Shown here piece after piece: positions 50,401-61,679 of a DNA stretch of 64,000 nt. Position 1 is the stretch's first letter. Each line of letters begins with the position of its first letter. Source of the DNA: Archilochus colubris (lineage: Eukaryota > Chordata > Aves > Apodiformes > Trochilidae); NCBI GenBank assembly GCA_023079485.1, contig CM041084.1, positions 12,336,609 to 12,400,608 of the forward strand. The letters run 5' to 3'. The position numbers and the translations under genes were made by a program. The notes under the pieces are model-generated. The model had not been told where the DNA came from, ran no database searches, and saw only the letters and a program-made list of their open reading frames with translations.

Positions 50401-53400
50401 ATTTGGTTAAGTCCAGGTAGAGTTTGAGCTTTCTTTCTTTTGTTCTTAATGTAAATACACTGCTAGGAGGGATATGAGACTAAAGAAATCCCTCCTTATT
50501 TCTAAGGAAGAGCTAAGGTCTCCCTAACGCTGATTGTGTCCATCAGAGTCTGTTTGAGTGTAAAAAAAATTAGCTAAATGTATCCAATGAAAATTGCTAC
50601 CTCTGAAAAATGCTTCCAAATTTTGTTATAATATGGCTAATACTTCCTTATCAAAATATTGACATTTGTCAGTTTTTTAAAATATAGAATGAAATTATTT
50701 ATAGCTGAAATATTTTTAATGTGTTCTCTAATCATCTCATATAATTTTAAAAGAAACAACTAAAACATCTCAACCAAACTCTACATATTTTTTTTTCTTC
50801 CCATTAACTGGAAAGATATTTTGACGGCGACCAACTTACATGTAAATGTCTGCATGATAGGTATCTAAAAATAGGCAAGGCATCATGTCATTTGTCAAAA
50901 CAAATCCTAAAAATCAGCACTTCCATTTATTCCATAAAAAAATCATGCAGAAACATAAACCTTATTTTCTGACTTCTGTTATTTAAATTCAGTATCAAAT
51001 AAGAAGAATCAATATTTTCAAACAACTGATATTTTTAACAGAACACCTTTATGCACAGTATCAGTTCTATTAATATTTCACTGTCACTACATTTAAGCAC
51101 ACATATTTTCAAGCTCAAGATAATCTGAAATAGAGCAATAATTTAATTCCTCTGCTGAGACTTGATCAACAAGGAAACCATCTTCTCTCTGGTCTTTCTA
51201 GGCAAAATTCACCTTCAAACTTTGCTTTCTGTCTCATGAATGTTATTCTGCTTCATTTAGGAGTGATGTCAAACCACCAAAAAACTACACAGAAAAATCC
51301 TTTAACTGCTTTAGATTCAGGTATGTTCAGATATTTCTGAACATCTGTCTACCTAGCAACCCTTCCAATGCTGAAAATTTTAATTGGCTTCTGTGGAAAT
51401 CTGGACATATCTTTGGCAAAGATGGGAATAAAAACTTATTGATAAGCAGAAAAGATATTTTATATATATCAGCATGCAGTAAGGATATAAAAACTTTTAA
51501 TATCCCTTGCTGCAATGTTCGAAGGAAAAGTTAATTATTTTAACTGTGCTTCCAAAAGAAATAAGGCTTGTGTGATCACACAGTCTGTTCATTTGCCAGT
51601 CAATTGTTACCATCCCTGGAGTTTGCTGTCCAGTCATAACCAAATCTGATAGAGGTGTAGTTTTAAAGATCAGAAGTTCCCACTCATTTTATATGAATGA
51701 GTTCCTAATTATAGCAACGGCTCTAATTAGCATTCCCTTGAAGGAAGAGCCCCAGCAATCCCATCCTTTACTTCAGGAGGAAACAGCCAGCTGGACGGTC
51801 AGCACATGTGTATGTTTGAACAGTCAGCACATAAATCTGTCCCAGCATGTGCTGCTGCTTACCCAGCCAAATACGGAGAAAGTGCAGGAGGAGTGAAAAT
51901 AGCAAGGACAATCTGGGAAAGACCTGTGAGGATTGTGGAGAGGGTTAAGAAAAGGTGAAAACAAGACTTCATCATTTTTGTTGCCGATGAAACTGCATTG
52001 TATGTTTCCATATAAACATGTATACACTGCTCAAGCTTTCCCCATTTTCAGAATGCCACAGGCCCTACACACTTGGTTTATTTTTCACATCTTTTTCACA
52101 CCTTCAGTTGCTGTTCTTAATGAAACTATGTCTACAGATATTTTTGAGAGGAAATTTGGAAGCCTAGCTGTGACAAAAAAGAGGAACTGTGTATTTGCAT
52201 TATCATGAAAACATTAAAGAGAAGCGTATGCAGAATCCAGCTGACACCACACTTCCTCATAGAGGGCAGTGCACTTGAATAGTCTAAGAGCTTAAAATGC
52301 ATAAAGTGAATACATAGAATATGTGAAAAGAGATTATATTTTATCAGCAGGCACATGGTGAAGGTTGCTTCCGATGAGGAACATCGATTTAAAGAGAGTA
52401 GTTTTGAAGACCCATGTCTTTCATCTTTTTTAATAAGCTGGTTTAGACAAAACTGATATTCACAGGATGGAGGGGAAGATTTCTGCATTGCTAAGAAATG
52501 AGCCACAGTCCTGGATATTCAATTGGAAGACAAGCTTGTCAGGCTGTCATAGAAGCAGCACCAGTCTGTGCACACAACCAGTTAGCCTTCATGTAAGTGG
52601 CTTAACTACCTTCTTCACAGTGCTGTACATTTGAGATTAATAGGAGGCACAGGAAACTTAAAGGAAAGATTTACCAATGAACTGAAACACTGAATGAATT
52701 ATCCCATAAACAAAACAATATTCTCTGAAGCTCCAAATTCCTGAAAGGCCTATACTAATGCCAGGGAGAAAAAGAATTAAAACAAGCAGCCAAGAAAATA
52801 ATTAAATTCCTTCAAAAGTAATTTCTCAATTAACAGAACATTTAACTTATATATGTGAAGTTATGTATGAAAAAAAATTCATTTGTGGAAAACAGTAATG
52901 GAGATTTAAAAACAAGATTCTCTCTTTGAAGGAAAGTGATCATTCTGCAAGACTAAAAGTCTGGGCCTAAAAATTTCAGTAACCCAGTTGAAATAATAAA
53001 AGCCACACCTTGCCAAAAACTTAGATCAACTAACAAGCTGGGTCCTTTTAGGTAAGAGAGTCAAAAATCTTAGTTTTTAAGCTTCTGCCTGCACCTGCAA
53101 TCAGCTGAAAAGCTTGAAGCCAGATATAGGAAAATGTTTAGGAAACTACCTCTATTTATCTCATAAAAGTCAGGTATTCAAGTATCTTTCTTAGATCTGA
53201 CCTAAACTCCCACCAGTGGAATTACTGAGTACTTGCTTGTTATATGTATAATGATCTTCTTTTATTCAATACCAAACATCTAGTTTCCTGTCTTAAGTCC
53301 TCTCCTTTCAATGATCTCTGATCTTACCTGAAAGTCCTCATCATATTGGTGTGGTTTTCTAACATCAAGAGTTTTACAAAGAAAGGAGATTAAAACCTCC

Positions 53401-53774
53401 ATTATTTCTTCCTATGTTCAAATTTAATATATTCAGCTAATAAAAGGGGAATCAAGCACTTCCTCTGAGCAGACTTTAACAGAAAAATCCCATTCTTTAG
53501 GCTATTCTAATATTTGGCTTTATCATTCCAATGTATGCCATTCTAGAAAATGGGAAACTTAAGAATTCCTTGACGTGTGATGTTTGGAAAATATGATGAA
53601 GAGATGACGTCATGTTTTACTAGTCAGCAGGAAGCACTGAAGACGGTGTCTTTCATCCTAGATATTAGAAGAAAAGGAGCACTATTGGACGTGACAGGAC
53701 AGACCACTCATGACAAAGTGACTCAGAAGAGAGAGTGAAGAAAGCCCTGAGCTAACACTGACACTATCTGCAAC
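47491..53774. other. Unique noncoding DNA
   Basis: No gene recognised across about 6.3 kb. It holds a 20-bp tandem repeat at 48222-48270. The longest frame, minus strand 52132-52506 (124 codons), has no motif and lies in AT-rich DNA. Confidence 0.5.
48222..48270. repeat. 20-bp tandem repeat, 2.4 copies
   Basis: The unit 'agggttacagaatttgttgg' occurs at 48222-48241 and, with one change, at 48242-48261, followed by a partial third 'agggtttt'. Confidence 0.9.
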
Positions 53775-54345
53775 ATCCATACAGCACAGTGCATCACTGA
53801 GCACCCTGTACTCAGCGCTGGTGAGGCCACACCTCAAGTACTGTGTCCAGTTCTGGGCCTCTCAGTTTAGGAACGATATTGAGGTCCTGGAGCGGGTCCA
53901 AAGGAGGGCAACTAGGCTGCTGAAAGGACCCGAGCACAGATCCTATGAGGAGAGGCTGAGGGAGCTGGGGCTGGAGAAGAGGAGGCTCAGGAGAGACCTC
54001 ATCACTCTCTACAACTACCTGAAAGGAGGTTGTTAGCCAGGTAGGGGTTGGGCTCTTTTCCCAGGCAACTCTCAGCAAAACAAGAGGGCACGGTCTTAAG
54101 TTGTGCTGGGTGAGGCTTAGATTGGGCATTAGAAAGAATTTCTTTACGGAGAGGGTATCAGGCATTGGAATGGGTTGCCCTGGGAAGTAGTGGATTCTCC
54201 ATCCCTGGAGATATTTAAAGAGACTGGATGTGGCACTCAGTGCCATGATCTAGTAACTGCAGCAGTAGTGGGTCAAGGGTTGGACTTGATGATCTCTGAG
54301 GTCCCTTCCAACCCAGCCGATTCTATGATTCTATGATTCTATGAT
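53775..54345 (+). mobile_element. CR1 LINE fragment, plus strand, relatively young
   Basis: It covers the ORF2 C-terminus and the 3' region, ending with 'gggttggacttgatgatctc', 'tgaggtcccttccaaccca' and three to four 'gattctat' octamers. It is clearly the same subfamily as the minus-strand copy at 21251-21710. Compared with that copy it has an in-frame loss of about nine bases after 'gagctgggg' and a premature stop in the GGC-stop segment near 54034. Confidence 0.95.
53790..54036 (+). pseudogene. CR1 ORF2 C-terminal fragment with premature stop
   Basis: The plus-strand frame holds [50 protein letters not shown] and [15 protein letters not shown], then a stop where other CR1 copies continue. 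The three residues usually between GL and EKRR (LFS) are missing. It is a relic of the LINE at this place, with no host function implied. Confidence 0.88.
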
Positions 54346-57300
54346 AGAGGAGGTGGAGACAGGGAGCCTGAGGAGATCCTGCAGACACAAGTATTACTAA
54401 GTGCACACTGATGATCTTACTAGTGATATATCAAGTATGTTTTAGTGTTTCTTTCTAGTGCTGTTCTAAAGCATAGCATGTATGTTGTGCTGACATTATA
54501 TTCTATAGTCACTAGCTGCTTATGCTATTTTTAATACAAAATTACTTGTCTGACAATATTTAATGAGGTAATCAATATAATTTTGTCAAAGTTAATCTGT
54601 CAGTGTAGGGATTTGAGCTGATGCAGCTCTACCAGTTCTGGTTCCAGAGCTCCTCTGGCAACAGTGGAATGGAATTAAAGCCTCAGCAAAGCAATGCCTC
54701 AGGCACCTCAACCAAGAGGAAGATTCATGACATGAGCATCTGCCTCTGGGTTTGTTCTCCAATGCCTACACAGCATTCCTGGAGAGATAAATCCCTATGT
54801 ATAAGGCTAGTTGGATTTCTAGTGATCCTTCATGTTAAGAGACATCTAAAGACCCATGTTCTGTGTAGGGATCTCAAGTATTTTGCTGGAGCTTGCATTG
54901 CACAGGGAACTCCAAATTACCTTAATCCTTTGCATATTTTAGGTCACTGCTTTGCCTGAGTGTCCTGTGTTTCATCTAGAACCTGCAAAAGCGGTGGCTA
55001 ATGATTAGATTTTCAGCTTTATATTTCTCATATTTGGGCTGTCAGCTATAGTATTAATATCAGCATAATTTGAAACAGAGTCACTGAAATGGCTCTGGAG
55101 AGAGTGACATCTCCAAAATATATGTGGGATTGTATCCAGAAACCAAAAAAGATTCATTTGCTCATAAAGAGATTTTTTTTTTTTTGTACTTGAGGAATTT
55201 TGTGTTGAATGAAATTTGTTCTACAGCAATGACAGGCACAAACACTTTAAGCATGTCAGATAATGGATTACATTTAATGGTTTGAAACCATTGGTGTAGG
55301 CCTTCTGCTCGTGTGGGGAACAAAGATTCATGAGACCACTTAAAAGATTAAAGCTTGGCTAAATATTTGTGTAAGGGATGGATTGTTGGGGAAATGTAAG
55401 TTCTCTATATGCAAGAAAATTAGTTATTTGTTTAGCTTTGAATTCTATGATTTTTCAAGTTAGCACAGGTTTCTCTGACAATTTCAGATAACAGCCATGA
55501 GTTTGGAAATATTGGGTGAAACCTTATAAATTTTGGGCAATTCCCAAATAAAATTAAATAATTTTCTGCACAAGAGGTAGGTTAAACAGCACCAAAGTTT
55601 TTATGTTGATATAAATCACTTGGAAGATAAAAGATTATGAGTAAGAAAACCTGAAAGCATTCTCTTATTTTCTGCAGAGAAGCATTGCTGAGAATAATAT
55701 ATAAAATGGTGGCACCCTACCAACTGCATAGCAAATGTGTACTACAGGTGCTTGTCTCTAGAATGTGCTACTGAGAGAAATAAATTGTCCTTGTCTAATG
55801 ATACAACTCATTTTTCTAAATTCATCATTACATGCAAGTTGAACATGAGAGACAAATTTTTAAAATATTATGGGAAAAAAAAAAGAAAAAAGAAAAAAAC
55901 CTCTCTTAGAGGCTGGTAGTACTCCAGATTAGGATATCTTTCACTGATTGTGTCCCTGAACACTAAGCCTTCTTTGATTTCTGCTTTTTCTAATCAGTAC
56001 CTCAGTGGAATTGAATAATTCCTACTGGATCTCCATGAGGAAACCTGTTCATGTTTTCATAGTTTCAAATTTAATAGCAATTGTTGAGCCTTGAAAAGTA
56101 ATTTAGGAATTGTGACAATTTTAATTTCACTGAAATTAGAATGTTCACTGAAATTATTTCAGCAACATAACAAATTTCAATTATTATTAAATTCTGTTAG
56201 AAATATTCTGGCAATATACTTAATTTGATTTTTAACTAAATAAGCTTATTGTGCAAACCTGAAACTGATTATAATGATTGATTTGACTTATTGGTTTTAA
56301 TACAAAGTCTGAAAGCTAATACATCTCCTTCCAGCTTTTGTGGTGTAATTTTGATAATAAATATATATGTTTTATTACAACATTTGTTTATGCTAATTGA
56401 ATTAAAAGAAGTGCCTTGACTTCATAGTAAAATTTTCAAAGCTGTCATAGTATTCTGAGCAAACTGAACTGATATTTTCTTTGAATTTGGCTTGCAAAAG
56501 CTGTGGTGTTTTAACACTTCAGGACAGAAACATCTTAATTTTTCATTTTGGACATCAGGGTCAAACTTAGGGATCCTGATGAATTATCAAAAGTGAAGAG
56601 CAGGACACGTGCTTCAATGTAGTAATAGAGCAGAAAACCAAATTCTTTTGCTGTAGAGATATTCATGAGGCACCCCAGAAATGCTTTCACCTTGCCTGAT
56701 CATGTAAGAGCAAAAAGCTTGGGAGCCAGCTCGAGCCTTAGATGGAAGCTGCTCACATGGCACCTGCTTGTGCCCTAAGTTCCTTAGCTCATGTGTCTCA
56801 TTTTGCTGACATTTATGAAATGGCTGTCTCAAGTGAGGCAAGGCATTTACTGTCCTCAGTTTCTACATTACTTTAAAGTCATTATGGCTCACTCCTTGAT
56901 GCAGCTTTAATGGCATGTCAGTAGCAAGGCCCTTCATCTCATGGACTTGATCTTTTATCTAAATCAAATATCTAATTCTAAAGGCCTTTTTCTGATTTTA
57001 GTTCTAAATATCTTATATTAAGGAAAGTTAAATAAATGAACATTTACTCAAGGAAGTTAGATAAAATTATTGTAAGCTATTTTATTTTTCATTTTTCTAT
57101 TGAAATCCCTAATTTCTTTCTTCTGTTATAAGTCATATATTTCAAGGAAAAAAAATATTCAAAATCAATGGCTTACTTAATAGGGTTGTCCAGGTTCCCT
57201 TAAATAACTACTGAAAGAAATACTAAAGCATCACAGTATGTATACAAATAAGAAACTGATAGTACATTAAAAGCACCATGGCTTAGACCCTGAAAATAGG

Positions 57301-57722
57301 CCAACATACAACTTGTAAAGGAGACGTGTTACATATACACTAAGTAGACTTTTTGCTGGGTGTTTAAAGCTTCTAGTAGCTGTTTTTATCTTTGTTGTCT
57401 CCAAGGCACACACCACCACAGCTGCAACTTTCCCAGGCACGCTGACAACCCTCTGGCTCTAACTTCCAAGGTTCAAGTCAGTAAATATTTTAAATTTGCT
57501 ATTATAAGTTTCTTAAATCTTGCTGGTCATGTGCTTCTTCACTATGGGACCTCAGAATAAATGTCAGGAATAATTAGCCGACATTTGGTGAAAATCCCAG
57601 AAGAAGGAAATGTTATTTTGTAAGTCTCTCAGCAGGAATTTAGAAATATTTCATTGCATTGCCCTTTAATTGCACACAAGTGAGATGCTGACACTATCTT
57701 GCCTTGAGCTGAGGTCCCTGGG
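54346..57722. other. Unique noncoding DNA
   Basis: No gene recognised. Plus-strand frame 54621-54959 (112 codons) directly follows the CR1 but contains no known motif. At about 56125-56165 a short near-direct repeat 'ttcactgaaatta' occurs twice. Confidence 0.5.
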
Positions 57723-57835
57723 CTCCTTTTCCTTTTTCCTTTTTCCTTTTCTTTCCTTTTTCCTCTCCTCTCCTCTCCTCTCCTCTCCTCTCCTCTTCTC
57801 TCCTCTCCTCTCCTCTTCTCTTCTTCCTTTTCCTT
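57723..57835. repeat. 113-nt pure pyrimidine tract, (TCCTC)n-rich
   Basis: Every base from 57723 to 57835 is C or T. The left third is CCTTTTT-like, the middle is TCCTC pentamer repeats with occasional TTCTC variants. Such long mirror-like homopyrimidine tracts can form triplex (H-DNA) under torsion; that is inference. Confidence 0.95.
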
Positions 57836-59222
57836 AACAGAAATTATATTTCATAGATGCTTTCATTCTTTCCTTCTAACAACTGACCACATGATTCTCT
57901 TCTAACTCTCTTCCCACATGACACTGGCAGATGAACATTGCTCTCAAAGGCAGACTGAAGTGGATAATGTGTTTTCTGTAGCTGATTCCGTTTTTGTATG
58001 AAAACAAATCTTTCACCTCCAGCATGAGTGAACCTAAACACAAATATTATCTGTGCTTATTTATTTCTTCAGTGACTGGAAGTAAGAAACAAATAAGAAA
58101 AATATTCACCTCATTTCACTCACTGTATTTCATGTCAGCGCTGATCATGACATTAATCAAAATTCCTTGACCAATGGAGAAGTCAAGAATCACAAAGCAA
58201 AATCTACCTGTATGGAGGCAAACCTTAACATCTCATAGTTTAGCCTAGGCAGAGCCTAGACACTGCTCAACACTGTTGTGGAAAGATGGTGCTTCATGTG
58301 CTCAGGTTTATACCTTTCCACTACATAGAAGGAATTAAACACAGCTAAGAGAAGAGATCAAAAATCCTCTAAAGTAATTGGCCTCAACATCAAGCTTGTT
58401 GTTTTGCACTCATCCAGCATAATTGTTTTGGTCTTCAGCTTGGAAACTCTTCAAGTGATAAACCCTGGCCAAGGCTGGCAACACAGAGCTCCAGCAAAAA
58501 TCAAGATTTCTTGGTGTTCAGGTGTGGTGTTTCAGAGTGGTATTTTAGCGTGATTTTTTACAGGGAGAGCTATTGATCTGAGGCTTGTTTTGGTAAGGAA
58601 AAAACAGGGAATAAGCAAATAGGTTTTTTTAACAAGTAGCTGACATAAAATATTTTATTGTTAATTTTTTTGTATTTGTTTGTATTCTGAATTTTACAGG
58701 ATTTATTTATCTGTTTCTTATTATGCTAAGAAAACAAGATTGTTTAGAACATGTCATATTATTTTTTTATAGTACTGATATATGCTTTTGATCCACTTTC
58801 CAAATCCCCACATTATTTAAGAAGTCCTATTGCACTCTCAATAAATTCATTTTAAAGAAATTTAAATTTATAAATTTAATTTAATAAATTTCCTCATAGT
58901 AGGTTATGAGGAAACATCAGTTGTGTCAGAAGGGCAGCAAAAAGAAAAGTGCTTTCCTCACTCACTCAGAACTTTGAAAGACCAGAATAAAACTTCATCC
59001 CTTCCTCAAAACTTCATTTTTAGTTTTTAGATTGCAAACTGGATCTCCACAAATAGGTGCATTTTTAACTCAAACTTCAGTTCTTCAAATTTCAGCACTA
59101 TCAAAGACAGCCTAGGTAAAAATTAAGACCCTAACAAAAATATGTACTCTACCAGTCCAGTTTTTTTGGATAAGGGAAGGGTTTTAGGGGAGGAGGATGA
59201 AGAAGTAGAGCTTTTTTAAAAT
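57836..59222. other. Unique AT-rich noncoding DNA
   Basis: No gene recognised. Very AT-rich palindromic-looking stretch around 58860-58895 (aaattt/taaattt words). Confidence 0.5.
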
Positions 59223-59741
59223 ATGGCACTCATACCTTCCAATTTTCATGCTGTACACATCAGCATTGCAGTGCATAGGCTATGTGTGTCATGTGAATAC
59301 TCTCCAAAGTGCAAAGTTCTTCTTTCTTCCAGACAGAATAAATTATTACCAAAATTTAATGAAGTGAAAATCTCATTTAAATTCTTTGTTTTTATCTTTC
59401 TCTTCTGCATGTGTGTGGAAATTTTCCTCCCAGATGATGAGGCAAGAGACTTAACTTTTGATCTGTCCCAAACACAAAGACTCCTAAATGATTTGCCACT
59501 ACCTGTTCAAGTTTTATACATATCTGATGCTCTTTATCTATTATTGATTATGAAGATGACTACTGGAAAATTATCTCCTTCTGCATTGAAAATACATACA
59601 TTGAAAAATGCAATTTCATTACCTTTTCTACAGCACTCACTGACCTACTTTAAGAATTTAAAGAATAAATGGAATAAAATACACTCTTTATTGTCTGAAC
59701 TTCAAAGGCATCTATTTTTGTATGAAGATGTAAACTATTGA
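59223..59741 (+). CDS. Unrecognised 172-codon open frame; likely exon part 59434-59741
   Basis: This is the longest open frame in the window and longer than AT-rich DNA usually gives by chance. I do not recognise the product. Inside it, a long pyrimidine-rich stretch (about 59384-59431) ends in 'ttttcctcccag', a good splice acceptor. From 59434 the frame continues in phase (two bases left of a split codon) for 101 residues to TGA. That segment starts DEARDLTFDLSQTQRLL, has no cysteine, looks helical, and ends in LLSELQRHLFLYEDVNY. A weaker donor-like 'gtaaac' lies near 59728, so it could also be internal. The first 70 residues of the frame (rich in Phe, Cys and Ile) look like translated intron. 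No upstream exon or clear poly-A signal was identified. It may be a real terminal exon, a pseudogene piece, or chance. Confidence 0.3.
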   Translation: MALIPSNFHAVHISIAVHRLCVSCEYSPKCKVLLSSRQNKLLPKFNEVKISFKFFVFIFLFCMCVEIFLPDDEARDLTFDLSQTQRLLNDLPLPVQVLYISDALYLLLIMKMTTGKLSPSALKIHTLKNAISLPFLQHSLTYFKNLKNKWNKIHSLLSELQRHLFLYEDVNY

Positions 59742-60270
59742 AGAAAGAAAACTTAAGTATTTCTATTATTTTTTCTTTATATATGAGATAAAATTAAGTA
59801 CAAAAAGTTTTAACATTTTAGCAAATATTGTGATTTCAAGTATGAATGAAAAAAATAATCTTACTTTTCAAAAGGCCGGAGAAAGAAACAAAGAAACAAA
59901 TATTGAAGGAAATAGAAAACACGGGATACTTAATACTTTAAACCCAAGTATTTTTTTCTCTAAGAATGGAAAACCTAAAGAATGATAACCTATGTGTGTC
60001 TTTTTCTTATGTTATTTTAAATAACAGATATTGTGGGAAAAGAAAAGAATATAAACATAGGCATATGAAATGGGAACAGGAACAACTTGAAAATACTCTG
60101 ATTTTCCACAATGTAGTCACAACCATGTTTAGATAACCAACCTGTCAAGAACAGTTATATGTGATGCCAAGGTTCATGTTAAGTAAGTAAAGCCATACTT
60201 GAAATTCTCTGAAAAATTCGGTCATGACAGACACAGCATGCCTTCCCTTTTTGTAATTTTTCATGAGCAG
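59742..60270. other. Noncoding DNA between exon-like segments
   Basis: No repeat recognised. AT-rich, no canonical AATAAA shortly after the stop at 59741. A minus-strand 60-codon frame (60145-60327) overlaps the next segment. Confidence 0.4.
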
Positions 60271-60410
60271 TCGTCCCAGGTTGCTTGTAGTTCTTGCAGA
60301 AGGCCATCTGACAGGTGTAGGTACCATGTTTTGTGCTTATAAAGCAGGAGATTATGATGGAATTATGGAATTTAAGAAAATGACAGAAGAGAAATTAATC
60401 AAGCTGAAAG
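60271..60410 (+). other. Exon-like segment, unrecognised
   Basis: A pyrimidine-rich lead with 'tttttcatgagcag' precedes 60271 and 'aaag|gttcta' follows 60410, giving acceptor- and donor-like edges around 140 bases. The frame read through it (from an ATG at 60263) contains LLVVLAEGHLTGVGTMF and DYDGIMEFKKMTEEKLIKL and is open throughout. No family is recognised. The opposite strand is also open here, so one of the two at least is chance. Confidence 0.15.
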
Positions 60411-60535
60411 GTTCTAACTGGCCCATCCTCTCAATGAAATATGAAATATTACTCATGATATTCTAAGTATGAAATGCGAAATCTGTAATTAAGGTGAACA
60501 TTTACAAAATGCATTTGTGTGTAAAAACGCAAAAC

Positions 60536-60854
60536 TCAGTAAAAGATCTCAGATATTATCCTTGCTTTTTTGATCTTGTAGTACCAGGATAGTGTGAGAC
60601 GCATTCTTTTCTTGATACCCAGTCTCGGATCTACTGTACATGTTTCATAATTAATGTCCACTTTTTCTAGCAGGAAATTTTTGAGGTTTTTTATCCATTT
60701 CCCTGGCTTTTCTAGACAGTAATAAGTTCTGTAAGATCTATATTTCCACTTAGGCTGCCAAAGAAATCTTGGCTGTTCTTCTTCACACGTGTGCAAATCA
60801 GCTCTACAGTAAGTGAGCATGACAGTCCAACATCCACAGCATGTCATGAGGTTT
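60536..60854 (-). CDS. Unrecognised 103-codon minus-strand frame, cysteine-containing
   Basis: The frame begins with ATG at 60847, directly inside an acceptor-like 'accttcacag' boundary (exon start would be 60854). It carries seven cysteines (TCCGC near the start, YC, TC, YYC, ETC), a Lys/Leu-rich segment WIKNLKNFLLEKV and a basic C-terminus. The spacing recalls small secreted cysteine-rich proteins, but there is no signal peptide in the frame and no family match that I can defend. It ends about 20 bases from the solo LTR on its 5' side, though no primer binding site or gag-like motif links it to the retrovirus. Chance frames of this length do occur in this window. Confidence 0.2.
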
Positions 60855-60874
60855 CTGTGAAGGTATAGTCAGGG

Positions 60875-61679
60875 TGTTACAGTTTAACGCTGGCCCAGCA
60901 ATTAAACCTAGTGACAGATGCTCTCTATTAATCTCTCTCTCCTCCCTGATAAAGGAGAGAAAATAAGGGAGAGAGACTTATGAGTTGGAAACTAAACTAC
61001 ACAACTTTAATGAAATAGTAATGATAAATAGGAAAAATTACTAAATATATACAAATATACAGGAAAATTGATACTACAGTCCTCTCCCCTTTCCCCCCAA
61101 TAACCCTCACGTCACCACCGAGGCTGTAGGGCAGCCCTGGGAAAGTCCAGGCTGGGATCCTGGAGTTGGCAGCAGTCAGGAGCTGGAGGCAGGAACACAC
61201 AGATATGGGCTGGCACAGATCAGAACCACAGGCAGAGGAACGGATGGAATCCTTCCTGGATGCCGAAGCAGACAGGGACAGGTGAAGGAAGGGAAGCAGG
61301 AAGAGCAGGAAGGGCAGGAAGAGGTTTGACTTTTGTGATCCTTCAAATTTATCCTGAGTATGATGTGTGTGGGATGGAATACTCTGTTTGGTCAATTCTG
61401 GCATCTATCTTGTCTGTTCCTCCCCAAAGGAGGGCTGCAGGTAGGACCTCTTTATTCCTTCTGGAGGGTAAAATGTTCATCAGAATTGAGCAGCGTCCTT
61501 GGCTCTGCACACCAGTCTCTAGCTGTAACTATAAACATTGAGTGTTATCAGTCCTAGAAGCAGTCACTATCTGAGAAACTTATTGTTAATTTCAGCAAGT
61601 ACAACTACTTACAAGAGACTTAGCTGAAAGCAAAATTATAAGACAGAAAATCACCTTTATCCTGGCCCAAACCAGGACA
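60875..61679 (-). mobile_element. Solo LTR of an avian endogenous retrovirus, minus strand
   Basis: Read on the minus strand it starts 'tgtcctggtttgggccagga' and ends 'gctgggccagcgttaaactg' then 'taaca', with TG...CA ends. It holds a TATA-like AT-rich box (about 61042-61060), an ATTAAA polyadenylation signal just downstream in the LTR sense ('catttcattaaagttgtgta'), and the 'agtctctctccctt' and 'taatagagagcatctgtca' R/U5-like region. The GC-rich middle (61.08-61.35 kb) is U3-like. It aligns throughout with the plus-strand LTR at 35683-36470. No primer binding site follows the LTR end and no gag, pol or env sequence is present, so it is a solo LTR left by LTR-LTR recombination. No clear target duplication is seen. 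Confidence 0.85.

Noticed and set aside
51795..51860. Repeated 'gtcagcacat' words considered as a regulatory array
   Set aside because: Only two copies plus a loose variant; not distinguishable from chance.
52132..52506. Minus-strand open frame of 124 codons
   Set aside because: No known motif, no splice-like edges noticed, AT-rich with irregular residue composition; within the range of chance frames in a window of this size.
60536..61679. A provirus with the minus-strand LTR as 5' LTR and the 103-codon frame as gag
   Set aside because: No primer binding site follows the LTR end, no second LTR of matching orientation lies downstream, and the frame has no gag-like motif.
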